Below are positions 16,435-24,053 of a DNA stretch of 50,421 bases, piece by piece. The number at the start of each line of letters is the position of its first letter. Within the stretch, counting starts at the first letter, position 1. The translations under genes were made by a program, and so were the position numbers. The stretch covers positions 1 through 50,421 of the IMG/VR virus record IMGVR_UViG_3300005253_001119; one strand, written 5' to 3'. This DNA is from a virus. The notes beneath the pieces are model-generated. The model saw only the letters and a program-made list of their open reading frames with translations, was not told where the DNA came from and ran no database searches.

Positions 16435-17367
16435 GTGAACTTCATGGCCACAATAAATCCAGAATGCCTCACTAATGTTATAAGACTACAAGAAATGTTG
16501 GAAATATCTAGCACTTTTCCAACAGGAGACTCAAACACTTACATAAATCTAATTAACTCTTCTTCAAGAGCAATTAGAAGATTATGTAAAAGGTCTTATT
16601 TCAAATATAAGACTTTAACTGAGTATTATGATGGTAAAGGCATAGAGAAGTTACTGCTCAAGCATTGGCCAGTAATATCAGTAACATCTCTCTATGATGA
16701 TGCTAATAGGTCTTATGGAAGCAATTCGTTGATTGCTGCTGCTGATTATGAAATCATAAATTCTGATGGAAATTCTGGAATCATCAGGATTTTCGATGGC
16801 ACTTTTGGGAACAATCAATCAAATGTTAAAATTACTTATGTAGCTGGTTGGTCTGAATTTATCATTGAGCCATCTCTAAACACAATTGAGTTTAATGAAG
16901 GTGCTTCTGATTTAACTGCTACTTTAAGTACAGCTATATATAATGCTTCTTCATTAGCAACTGAGATGAAAACTCAGCTAGATAGCGCAGGAACTCTAAC
17001 CTACACTGTAACCTATTCAGAAGTATCTCATAAATTTACTATCGCTGGAACAGGAGCATTTAGCATATTATGGAATACTGGTGCTAGCACAACATCTGAG
17101 TTTGGTAAACTGATAGGTTTTGATGATGCCGCTGATGATTCTTCTAGCACAAGTCACACTTCAGATGAACCTGTGCTAGGTATTCCTGATGATTTAATAT
17201 CAGGTTGTGAAGAATGGGTTCGATGGCTTTATGCTAGTGTTAAAGAAAATAGAGCAGGTAAATTTACTGAATCAAGAGGTGAGCAGAGCTTCTCTTTTGA
17301 TTACACTAATTTACCTGAACATATTAAACGAATGGTTTATCCCTACCGGGCTTGGAGGATGTACTAA
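16435..17367 (+). CDS. Head-tail connector protein (gp6-like) with inserted domain
   Basis: The N-terminal ~140 residues and C-terminal ~70 residues together look like a gp6/DUF3199-type connector: 'LQEMLEISSTFPTGDSNTYI', 'INSSSRAIRRLCKRSYF', 'LLLKHWPVISVTSLYDD', 'VKITYVAGW' and at the end 'GCEEWVRWLYASVKENRAGK'. Between them, residues ~145-240 ('NTIEFNEGASDLTATLSTA', 'LTYTVTYSEVSHKFTIAGTG') form a domain otherwise seen as a repeat in phage tail proteins, apparently inserted. The start may be GTG 16435 (AAGGAAG four to five bases upstream) or ATG 16444. It ends with TAATG shared with the next start. Confidence 0.65.
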   Translation: MNFMATINPECLTNVIRLQEMLEISSTFPTGDSNTYINLINSSSRAIRRLCKRSYFKYKTLTEYYDGKGIEKLLLKHWPVISVTSLYDDANRSYGSNSLIAAADYEIINSDGNSGIIRIFDGTFGNNQSNVKITYVAGWSEFIIEPSLNTIEFNEGASDLTATLSTAIYNASSLATEMKTQLDSAGTLTYTVTYSEVSHKFTIAGTGAFSILWNTGASTTSEFGKLIGFDDAADDSSSTSHTSDEPVLGIPDDLISGCEEWVRWLYASVKENRAGKFTESRGEQSFSFDYTNLPEHIKRMVYPYRAWRMY

Positions 17368-18044
17368 TGTTGCATTGGCGTCTCGCGGTTAAACCAAGAT
17401 GGACTGAAGAAGGAGAATTTAATAAGCGGGTTGGCATATTTAAAAGATATGTTGGAGATGCTCTATTTGACACTAAAATTAAGTTCTCAGAAGAATTCTA
17501 TAAAAGAGTCAATCCTTCTACTGGTACGCATATGAAAAGTAAGCGGGTTTTAGCACTTTTGAATATCAGGCGTGAAAATGTTGTAACTGATAAAGATAGC
17601 GGAGCTGAAATAACTTTAGAAGGTGATAGCACTGCTTTAGCTATAGCTTATATAAATGAATTTGGCGGAACTATTCGTCCCAAAAGTGGCAAATTACTTA
17701 CAATTCCTAAGCATCTTAATCCAGCTTTGTCTGGGAAAGCGCGTACTATAACTAATGCTAAGTGGGTACAATTAAGTGGTAATGGTAATCCTGCTTTAGT
17801 TAAAGTTTCTGGTAGTAGGAAACCAAGGAAATCCAGAAGTGCTGTTGCACCAAGAAAACCACGAGCTGCAAGGCTTTCTAAATCAAACAGGCAGGAGTTC
17901 AATGTGCTTTATTGGGGAAAAACATCTGTTAGAATTAAGCCTAAACATTTCTTTAGGGATACTTCTATAGCAGTTAAATCATTTATTAAAGATAAATATC
18001 CTAGAGCATTGCAAAGGGCTTGGGATGCTATGTGGACATCTTAA
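17367..18044 (+). CDS. Tail completion / neck protein (HK97 gp10 or gpZ-like)
   Basis: A 225-residue basic protein. The start is ATG 17367, overlapping the connector stop (TAATG) with GGAGGAT six bases upstream; a TTG 15 bases earlier is less likely. The diagnostic segment is 'AYINEFGGTIRPKSGKLLTI', very like the 'FGGTIRPKKGKYLTIP' signature of minor tail/neck proteins that prepare the tail end for joining to the head. A Lys/Arg-rich segment ('SGSRKPRKSRSAVAPRKPR') and 'RIKPKHFFRDT' follow, also usual for this group. Position after the connector fits. Confidence 0.7.
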   Translation: MLHWRLAVKPRWTEEGEFNKRVGIFKRYVGDALFDTKIKFSEEFYKRVNPSTGTHMKSKRVLALLNIRRENVVTDKDSGAEITLEGDSTALAIAYINEFGGTIRPKSGKLLTIPKHLNPALSGKARTITNAKWVQLSGNGNPALVKVSGSRKPRKSRSAVAPRKPRAARLSKSNRQEFNVLYWGKTSVRIKPKHFFRDTSIAVKSFIKDKYPRALQRAWDAMWTS

Positions 18045-18073
18045 AACAAGCATTGTACTTACGGGGAATTCAC

Positions 18074-18319
18074 ATGAATACTGCTGATGAATCGAATGAT
18101 AAAGTTTGGAAAGGGTATGTAAGGGCGAAACTAGAAGAAATTCATGCTGATTTATCATTCTTAAGAGATGGCAATAAAGATCAGACTACAGCCATTTCAA
18201 ATAATTCAAAGGATATATCTAGCTTGAAAGCAAAAGTCACATTATTAATCACTTTAACGATACTAATCTTAGGTGGTTTGCTGGGCATAGCATATAAAGT
18301 AATTGGTGTTGGAGGCTAA
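18074..18319 (+). CDS. Small membrane protein with coiled coil (XhlA-like)
   Basis: An 81-residue protein. I chose ATG 18074, preceded by GGGGAA; an upstream ATG at 18020 would lie inside the preceding gene. Residues ~10-50 are a charged amphipathic helix ('VRAKLEEIHADLSFLRDGN', 'ISNNSKDISSLKAKV') and residues ~52-75 are one strong transmembrane helix ('LLITLTILILGGLLGIAYKV'). This layout matches XhlA-type proteins, which act with holins in some phages. Its place inside the connector/terminator module is odd for a lysis gene, so it may instead be a virion membrane-interacting protein. Confidence 0.5.
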   Translation: MNTADESNDKVWKGYVRAKLEEIHADLSFLRDGNKDQTTAISNNSKDISSLKAKVTLLITLTILILGGLLGIAYKVIGVGG

Positions 18320-18320
18320 T

Positions 18321-18818
18321 TTGGGAATCAAAAGTGATATTTTAGATAATATCATAACAACTTTAGAAAGCATTAGTATTGCTACTGGATATACATTAGA
18401 CATTAAATCTGTGAAGAAGATAGCATTGCCGACTGAAAAGTTGAATGCTCAAGAAAGAATATCTTCATGTTTAGTCTCTTTTGCAAGAGAAACTAAACTT
18501 AAAGATAATCAATTCGCAAATGATCTGATGTTCAATGCTATTGCTCTTTTTGCAATAAGAACTAGTATGGATAATGTGGCACAGAATGTCTTTCTGGATT
18601 TCATGGAAGATATTGAAGCAGTCTTGTCTAAAGATGGAAGTCGTGGTGGTTTAACCGGTGATTCATACATTGTAAAAGAAACATGGATTTCAGATATTGA
18701 TATGGTAGTGACTGAAGAATTCAGCCAAGAAGCAATACAAGAATGTATATTGATGGTAAATGTTAGTTATAGCTATATACCGCTGAAATTAAGTGGTACT
18801 TCAGATAGATTAGGATAA
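18321..18818 (+). CDS. Probable tail terminator protein
   Basis: A 165-residue protein starting at TTG 18321, with GGAGG five bases upstream; an in-frame TTG at 18303 lies before that ribosome site and overlaps the previous gene. Predicted alternation of helices and strands ('ISSCLVSFARETKLKDNQF', 'NVFLDFMEDIEAVLS', 'KETWISDIDMVVTEEFS', 'ECILMVNVSYSYIPL') agrees with tail terminator folds, and the position between neck protein and tail tube is the canonical one. Sequence alone gives no family-specific motif. Confidence 0.55.
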   Translation: MGIKSDILDNIITTLESISIATGYTLDIKSVKKIALPTEKLNAQERISSCLVSFARETKLKDNQFANDLMFNAIALFAIRTSMDNVAQNVFLDFMEDIEAVLSKDGSRGGLTGDSYIVKETWISDIDMVVTEEFSQEAIQECILMVNVSYSYIPLKLSGTSDRLG

Positions 18819-18840
18819 TTTAGATAAGGAGGAACGCAAA

Positions 18841-19440
18841 ATGTTACAGATAAGCACAGTTTCCGCAAAGGGTTATAGGACACTTCAAACCCCTAGTGCT
18901 GTGAAGTTTGGAGAGACTCAAACTAATGCTAATAATTATCACCCAACGGCGATGGGATCTTCTGTTGTTAGTGTTGGGTTGATAGAGGGACCGGTTTCCA
19001 TTAACCAGAACCCTGAAATTCAAGAACATCGAAGTGACCAATTGTATAATCCATATGAGGCTAAGATGGCTGGATTGGGTTATCAGGTTGAGTTTAGCCT
19101 TGATCAGTACGATGTATATAACTTAGCGCTATATTTGTCCATTAACGATAGTGAAGTGGACGGAGAATCTATACTATCGTTGAGAGGACGAGAATATTTT
19201 AGTGACCTCAGATGTATGGAAATAGAAACTGATGCGCCAAGAGTGGATACTACGGTAGGTCTTGGTAGCCAAAATTGGCAATTCTGGAAAGTCAGGGCAT
19301 TTAGCAATGGTGCTGTAGAGTTTGGAAGAGGTACTCAAACTCGCCAGCCAATGATTGTATATTGTTTGGCTAATGACCTTGACCAAGTAGGAGAAGTAGT
19401 ATTTAGCGCTGAGTATGGCATTGCACCTGCTTATGGTTAA
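18841..19440 (+). CDS. Probable major tail (tube) protein
   Basis: A 199-residue, beta-rich protein with a near-ideal ribosome site (TAAGGAGGAA then seven bases to ATG). Highly expressed tube genes usually have such sites. The pattern 'VSVGLIEGPVSINQNPEIQE' , 'GYQVEFSLDQYDVYNLALYL', 'DLRCMEIETDAP' and 'GQVVFSAEYG'-like ending ('GEVVFSAEYGIAPAYG') fits a siphophage tail-tube fold. The order terminator, tube, chaperone, tape measure is the standard one, although here a 3.7-kb sugar block separates tube and chaperone. Confidence 0.65.
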   Translation: MLQISTVSAKGYRTLQTPSAVKFGETQTNANNYHPTAMGSSVVSVGLIEGPVSINQNPEIQEHRSDQLYNPYEAKMAGLGYQVEFSLDQYDVYNLALYLSINDSEVDGESILSLRGREYFSDLRCMEIETDAPRVDTTVGLGSQNWQFWKVRAFSNGAVEFGRGTQTRQPMIVYCLANDLDQVGEVVFSAEYGIAPAYG

Positions 19441-19493
19441 AAGATAGATAAGCAAATATATATTGTTCAGAATTTTATCTTATAAAATTTCAT

Positions 19494-20621
19494 ATGAATA
19501 TATATTATTCAGTTTATGATGCTTTATTCAATATAAAGAAGTATAGATTTGGTGATAAACCTAACCAATCCACGGGTTGGGGTAAGTTCATTGAAAACAC
19601 ATTTCAGTATTTACAAGAGTATGGTTATGAAATGGTTGAAAATATAGAGGAAGCTGATGTTGAATTATTTCTGGGTCAGCCTCCTCTTAAACTTCATCCA
19701 TCAATGACACCCAATGCTATATTTACTATGTATGAATCATCTAAATTACCTCAATCATGGGTTAATTCATTGAATAATTGGGATTTAATAATAAACCCTA
19801 GTGAGTGGGGATGTAAGTGCTTTAAAGATAGTGGTGTTAGTACTAGAATAGATAAGATTCCTTTATGGGTAGACCCTTATTTTGAATACAAAGAGAAAGA
19901 TATAAGTAATCAATGGACTTATTTATCAATGGGAGTCCAGCTAACTGATAGAAAGAATCAATTGATGATTGTTAATCTCTTTAGGAACGGGAAAATGCCA
20001 AATGATGCAAAGCTGATAGCTAAAACTACTCCAGTAGACCATAATAATATGGATTGGCATTTTGTCGATAGTGATAATAATGTTCATTTGGTTCAGAAAG
20101 ATATGACTGTGGAAGAGCTTAGAGACTTAATATATGATGCTCATGTTTCCGTTAATCCATCTGGTGGTGAAGGATTTGGATGGATACCATCTGAATCAAT
20201 GCTATCTGGTTGTTGCACAATTCTAAGTGATTTCTCAGCATTAACTCAATTATGTAGCACTAAATGTAATCTTCCGTTAAGATGCAAGGAGATTCAATCT
20301 CCATACAATAAGCTATATGGTACGATTGGTGAACCAGATGAAGAGCATTTATTAAAATTGATGCTATGGACTTATGAGCATAGAGAAGAAGCACTAGCAC
20401 TAGGGAAAGCATCTTCAGAATGGATTAATCATGACTTTTCAATTGATAAGTTTTGTAGCAGATTAAATGCTACATTGACATTATTGGTTAATGAGAAACA
20501 AAAAAGAATATTGAATGTGGATGAAACAAATTATATGAAAGACAGCTTCGCCCCTAGCGGGAAAGACAGTTTCCAGTTGCCTACAGAAAAAATAGAACAT
20601 AGAATGGAGAAATCTAGGTGA
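19494..20621 (+). CDS. GT4-family glycosyltransferase (GT-B fold)
   Basis: A 375-residue retaining-type glycosyltransferase. The C-terminal nucleotide-sugar-binding signature is clear: 'VSVNPSGGEGFGWIPSESML' then 'SGCCTILSDFSAL' (E-x7-E region), with 'WTYLSMGVQLTDRKNQLMIV' opening the C-terminal Rossmann half and 'IINPSEWGCKCFKDSGV' in the N-terminal half. The donor and acceptor are unknown. The last ~30 residues contain 'DSFAPSGKDSF', encoded by an inserted copy of a small repeat (20545-20563) and beyond the normal family end. No strong ribosome site precedes ATG 19494. It begins the second sugar block, which interrupts the tail-gene order. Confidence 0.8.
   Translation: MNIYYSVYDALFNIKKYRFGDKPNQSTGWGKFIENTFQYLQEYGYEMVENIEEADVELFLGQPPLKLHPSMTPNAIFTMYESSKLPQSWVNSLNNWDLIINPSEWGCKCFKDSGVSTRIDKIPLWVDPYFEYKEKDISNQWTYLSMGVQLTDRKNQLMIVNLFRNGKMPNDAKLIAKTTPVDHNNMDWHFVDSDNNVHLVQKDMTVEELRDLIYDAHVSVNPSGGEGFGWIPSESMLSGCCTILSDFSALTQLCSTKCNLPLRCKEIQSPYNKLYGTIGEPDEEHLLKLMLWTYEHREEALALGKASSEWINHDFSIDKFCSRLNATLTLLVNEKQKRILNVDETNYMKDSFAPSGKDSFQLPTEKIEHRMEKSR
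20545..20563 (+). repeat. Copy 1 of the 24-nt GC-rich element (inside a gene)
   Basis: GCTTCGCCCCTAGCGGGAA matches the core of the elements at 23149-23172 and 24054-24077. Here it lies in frame near the 3' end of the GT4 gene and is flanked by GACA(G) on both sides (20541-20545 and 20564-20568), which could be a target-site duplication. It is much richer in GC than its surroundings. Confidence 0.55.
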
Positions 20622-21487
20622 AGGCATTAGTTAGCTTACATAAAACAGAAGAACCGCATGTTTGCTTAGTGTTAGTTGATATTGAGAAGAAAGAAATAGA
20701 AAGAACATTTACTTTTAATGATTTTATAGACTCAAAGCATTTCGAAAGAGAAGATGGTTTAAAAGGGATTAGAGGTATTACTTGGGACAATGATGATAAT
20801 TTCTATTTTGCCACTTATGATAAAGTAATAAAGACTAATTTTGATTTAAGAAATCAAGAAATAATATTCAATGGAATAGATATACATCAAATTGATTGGA
20901 TTAAAACAACATCTGGGGTAGAAGGATTAGGAATTTGCAATACCAATCAAAACTCTGTTATATTTCATATGCTAGATGATGTAGCAATGCTTCATATAGG
21001 TTTAGATGGATTAGTAGAAGATGCTAATCATATCTGTTCTCTGTTTTACAACAATGGTCATTGCTATTTTGTTTATCATAATCATCTTCGAGGTGGATGG
21101 ATTGTACGAAGTGATGACCAGAAAATATATACAGGCAATTTGTTTCAACCTCATAACATTTATGTATCCAATAATGAAGAGATTATGCTTATTTGCAATA
21201 GCAGATATAATTCAGTGGTGAAAGTTAGTGATAAAAATGACAAAGAAGAGCTTATGCTTAGTGCTTATACAAGAGGTTTAGCGTTATCTCCAGAAGGCAA
21301 TATGCTAGTTGGCGAGTCAAATAGAAGTAGTATACCTTCAATATCTATTATTGATTATCATTCATTTAGAAGGATAGACCAGATTGTTTTAACTGAGATC
21401 GATGATAGAATTCAAGGTGAAATCTTTGATATTAGATTATTAGAAAATGATTTATGTATGAGTAAAACAATGATTAAACTAAACTAA
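20618..21487 (+). CDS. Beta-propeller-like protein in glycosylation cluster (DUF4915-like)
   Basis: A 289-residue protein whose GTG start overlaps the GT4 stop by four bases (GTGA). It shows repeated strand-turn-strand units: 'GIRGITWDNDDNFYFATYD', 'GVEGLGICNTNQNSVIFHML', 'LFYNNGHCYFVYHNH', 'PHNIYVSNNEEIMLICNSR', 'TRGLALSPEGNMLVGESN', a pattern typical of beta-propellers, particularly the DUF4915/TIGR03032 group found near glycosyltransferases. No catalytic residues can be pointed out. It may bind or modify a glycan or sense a sugar intermediate. Confidence in the fold is moderate; the role is not known. Confidence 0.6.
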   Translation: MKALVSLHKTEEPHVCLVLVDIEKKEIERTFTFNDFIDSKHFEREDGLKGIRGITWDNDDNFYFATYDKVIKTNFDLRNQEIIFNGIDIHQIDWIKTTSGVEGLGICNTNQNSVIFHMLDDVAMLHIGLDGLVEDANHICSLFYNNGHCYFVYHNHLRGGWIVRSDDQKIYTGNLFQPHNIYVSNNEEIMLICNSRYNSVVKVSDKNDKEELMLSAYTRGLALSPEGNMLVGESNRSSIPSISIIDYHSFRRIDQIVLTEIDDRIQGEIFDIRLLENDLCMSKTMIKLN

Positions 21488-21606
21488 TTAAACCACAGAA
21501 CACACTGAATACACTGAACTGACAAAAAACAAAACAATAAAAAATAATTCTTAATTCTTCGTAATTCTTTGTATTTTCAGTGTATTCAGTGTGTTCTGTG
21601 GTTTAA
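21488..21606. repeat. Perfect 31-bp inverted repeat between sugar genes
   Basis: The left arm 21488-21518 (beginning TTAAACCACAGAACACACTG) and right arm 21576-21606 (ending GTTCTGTGGTTTAA) are exact reverse complements over 31 bases, with a 57-base AT-rich spacer containing three AATTCTT units. The arms fill the gap between the propeller gene and the GT2 gene. The 'ACACTGAATACACTGAA' style repeats an 11-base period and resembles dispersed intergenic repeats seen in many environmental bacterial genomes (recollection, not searched). It could act as a bidirectional terminator or be a small mobile repeat. Confidence 0.8.
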
Positions 21607-21638
21607 TAGTAATATATGAAAGGAATTTATTAATTCTC

Positions 21639-22529
21639 ATGGCGCGAGAAATTTTGTACACGTTGGTAATACCAACGTTTAATAGTGAAAAGATGTTAAA
21701 GAATCTTCTTGAAGATATATTTCGAGAAAGAGATTTATACCCACCTGCATCAATTATCATAGTTGATGATTGTAGCACTGATGATACAAAATACCTACCG
21801 AAGTTCTTTGACTCCGAAGTAATCTCTGTAAACTATATGAAACTGGATAAACAAGTTGGTCCCTTATTGGCTGAAAAGGCTGGTATAGAGCAAGTTGATA
21901 CAGAAATATTCATATCAATTCATGCAGATACTAGATTGAGCATGCAGAACATAAAGATAAGTGAGCATCCGTTAGATGCGCTTGCTTGTTATCTTTGGAA
22001 ATCTAGGCATGAAAGAGATGAAAAGACTTCTGTTGTAGCACCTTGGACTTTACAATTATCAGCACAATACCTTGTTCAAGGTGGACCTAGAGCTTTAAAC
22101 AATGATACATGTCCTTTTAGTATGCAACGCAATTTTGGATTTCGACCATTATTAAAAGTGCCTCGTTCAAAATGGGAATCAGTATTATCAACTGATGCGT
22201 ACTGTTACAGTATGTTTACGGAAGATTATCATGAAGCAGGTGGATTTGATGAAGAATTCTCACCATATTTCTTCTATCATGATGATTTGTTTGCTAGAGT
22301 TAGAGAAAAAGGACATAAGATTATAACAACTACTCAAAAGGTTGTATATCACCCTAGCACTAGCAATCATAAAACAGATTTATTCTTATCAAAGTCTGAC
22401 CCTGATTTATTTGAAAAGAACTTAGAATACTTCATATCTAAATGGAAAGATAATGACTTATGGAAATGGAATGCTCAATTGGATATTGTCCAAGTCCAAC
22501 AAGTCACAGGAGGGTGGGCAGAAAGATAA
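21639..22529 (+). CDS. GT2-family glycosyltransferase (GT-A fold)
   Basis: A 296-residue inverting-type glycosyltransferase. The N-terminal GT-A elements are 'TLVIPTFNSEKMLKNLLEDI', 'ASIIIVDDCSTDDTKYL' (nucleotide-binding DD), 'EIFISIHADTRLS' (the DxD region appears as HAD) and a late 'TEDYHEAGGFDEEFSPYFFYHDDLFARVREKGHKI' acceptor/catalytic segment with an ED-type motif. ATG 21639 was chosen; an AAAGGAA box lies about 17 bases upstream, so initiation may be weak. It directly precedes the NanE gene. The substrate is unknown. Confidence 0.8.
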   Translation: MAREILYTLVIPTFNSEKMLKNLLEDIFRERDLYPPASIIIVDDCSTDDTKYLPKFFDSEVISVNYMKLDKQVGPLLAEKAGIEQVDTEIFISIHADTRLSMQNIKISEHPLDALACYLWKSRHERDEKTSVVAPWTLQLSAQYLVQGGPRALNNDTCPFSMQRNFGFRPLLKVPRSKWESVLSTDAYCYSMFTEDYHEAGGFDEEFSPYFFYHDDLFARVREKGHKIITTTQKVVYHPSTSNHKTDLFLSKSDPDLFEKNLEYFISKWKDNDLWKWNAQLDIVQVQQVTGGWAER

Positions 22530-23141
22530 ATGCTACCTGAAAAAGGACTTATAGTTTCATGCTATATGCATTCAATGACACAATGTACAAAAGTTCTCAT
22601 AGATACAATATGGGAAATTGATGAAGTTAAGACTTTAAGGATAGAAGGTATAGATAATATCAATCATGCAAAGAGATTAAAAGATATTAAGCATAAATAT
22701 ATTATTGGTCTCATTAAAGATAAAGAAAGAGAACTAGCAGGTCTGCCTTATATTAGTGCTTCCATTGATGATATAAAGCGCTTATGTGATTACTCTGGTG
22801 CTGATATGATAGCTATTGATAGCAGAATTTCTGGGCATGATGAAGAAGAAAACATTTATGACTTATACGAAAGTTCTGCGTTACCAATAATGGCTGATAT
22901 TAAAGAAGAAATAGAAGCAGAAATAGCATTTAATTATGGTGCTAGTATTATTGCTACAACCTTTCTTAATAAAGGGTTTGATTTAGCGAAGATCCTAGTT
23001 AAAGAAGGCTTTCCTGTCAACATAGAAGGTGGGCTGACTAGTTATAGGGATATTAGACGCGCAAAGAATATTGGTGCTACCTGGTGGACTGTAGGACGTG
23101 CTATTCATGATGTGAAGACAATAGTAACACAATTTGTGTAA
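22530..23141 (+). CDS. nanE: N-acylglucosamine-6-phosphate 2-epimerase (NanE)
   Basis: TIM-barrel epimerase interconverting GlcNAc-6-P and ManNAc-6-P. The family is recognisable throughout: 'GLIVSCYMHSMTQC', 'TLRIEGIDNI', 'IIGLIKDKE' (catalytic Lys position), 'GADMIAIDSRI', 'LPIMADIKEEIEAEIAFNYG', 'GFPVNIEGGLTS' (catalytic Glu position) and 'GATWWTVGRAIHD'. Known NanE enzymes use a Lys-Glu pair, and both are present. At 203 residues it is slightly shorter than cellular forms. Its ATG follows the GT2 stop with no gap. It would feed ManNAc-6-P to the NeuB-type synthase encoded 9.5 kb upstream. Confidence 0.85.
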   Translation: MLPEKGLIVSCYMHSMTQCTKVLIDTIWEIDEVKTLRIEGIDNINHAKRLKDIKHKYIIGLIKDKERELAGLPYISASIDDIKRLCDYSGADMIAIDSRISGHDEEENIYDLYESSALPIMADIKEEIEAEIAFNYGASIIATTFLNKGFDLAKILVKEGFPVNIEGGLTSYRDIRRAKNIGATWWTVGRAIHDVKTIVTQFV

Positions 23142-23148
23142 TAAATTT

Positions 23149-23172
23149 GCTAGTTCCCGATAGGGGCGAAGC
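23149..23172 (+). repeat. Copy 2 of the 24-nt GC-rich element
   Basis: GCTAGTTCCCGATAGGGGCG followed by AAGC. It is the reverse complement of the copy at 24054-24077 except for two central bases. The two copies face each other and bracket the tail-chaperone gene. An imperfect small hairpin (CCC/GGG with TTC/GAA) can form. Flanking DNA is AT-rich. Confidence 0.65.
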
Positions 23173-23213
23173 AGTAGTTCACAATTTCTATAAAGGAGTT
23201 TCTTGGTAAGACA

Positions 23214-23759
23214 ATGGCTGAACAAATTGATAGTATAAACGAGAGCGCTGGGCTTGACAATGCGATTGCAGATGAAGCTGATGCTAGTATAGATGCTATG
23301 AAAGACTTAGCTAATAGAAAACAAGCTATAAATGAAGTTATGGCTAACATTCCTATTGAATTTGAAGTTCATGATAAAACATTGCAAATCCATTCTAAAT
23401 CAGCAAATAGAATGGTGATAATAGATAAAATCATTGGTGAATTACAATTACTTGGCGAAGAAGAAATTGAATTCCCTGAATTTGAAGAGGATTTATCAGA
23501 AGAGAAACTTAGAGAACAACGTAATGAATTTATGATTAAAGTTGAAGAGAAGAATGCAAAAATTCGGGAGAAGACATTTAAAGTTATTTTCAATATAGTT
23601 AATCCTATACTTGATAAACCTGAAGTATCTATTGATTGGTTAATGGAACATTTAGATATAACTGAAGGTGGAACTGCTAATCAGATAATGGATGCTTATA
23701 ATGAGAAATGTAATCCTGGCTCCTTAATAAAAAAAATCCTGATGAGCAGGAAATTCTAG
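23214..23759 (+). CDS. Tail assembly chaperone (gpG-like, zero-frame product)
   Basis: A 181-residue acidic helical protein immediately before the tape measure gene. Positions 23729-23736 are eight A residues that in the zero frame read A-AAA-AAA, a classic -1 slippery heptamer, 23 bases before the TAG stop. This is the arrangement of lambda gpG/gpGT: most ribosomes stop and give this form, some slip and give the longer fusion. The central region ('FPEFEEDLSEEKLREQRNEF') is charged and the C-terminal part ('VNPILDKPEVSIDWLMEHLD') is compact. ATG 23214 is the start; AAGGAG lies about 15 bases upstream. Confidence 0.75.
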   Translation: MAEQIDSINESAGLDNAIADEADASIDAMKDLANRKQAINEVMANIPIEFEVHDKTLQIHSKSANRMVIIDKIIGELQLLGEEEIEFPEFEEDLSEEKLREQRNEFMIKVEEKNAKIREKTFKVIFNIVNPILDKPEVSIDWLMEHLDITEGGTANQIMDAYNEKCNPGSLIKKILMSRKF

Positions 23760-24034
23760 AAGCAGACGCAGAGTTTGGATTCCTTGATTATCAAGGGAAT
23801 AAAGAGGAAGAAGATTTATATGCCCTTCCTAAATTAGTAGCATCTATCTGGGAAGCTACTCATTGGACACCTGAAGTTATTATGAATCAACCTCTAGCGC
23901 CCCTACTGATGGTATTTGATCAACTCAAAGATCATTCTGATGAGGTTCAAACAGGAAGTAGTGGCGAAGTTCCAATAGAGCAATCTCTAGCAGGCGTTTT
24001 AGCACAAGGACCACCTGACACTTGGGAAGAATAA
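23214..24034 (+). CDS. Tail assembly chaperone fusion (gpGT-like, -1 frameshift product)
   Basis: A -1 slip on AAAAAAA continues translation in the frame that reads NPDEQEILEADAEFGFLDYQ from 23735 and runs open for 99 codons to TAA at 24032-24034. The extension has no start codon or ribosome site of its own that would explain it, and it is protein-like: 'LPKLVASIWEATHWTPEVIM' and an acidic, Gly/Pro-rich end. The fused ~273-residue protein would bind the tape measure and recruit tube subunits during tail assembly. Confidence 0.75.
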
Positions 24035-24053
24035 AGAGCAATTATCAACTTCC

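Noticed and set aside
6733-23141. Sugar genes as contaminating bacterial DNA or assembly chimera
   Set aside because: They alternate with phage structural genes, share strand, codon composition and stop/start overlaps, and the virion gene order resumes after each block.
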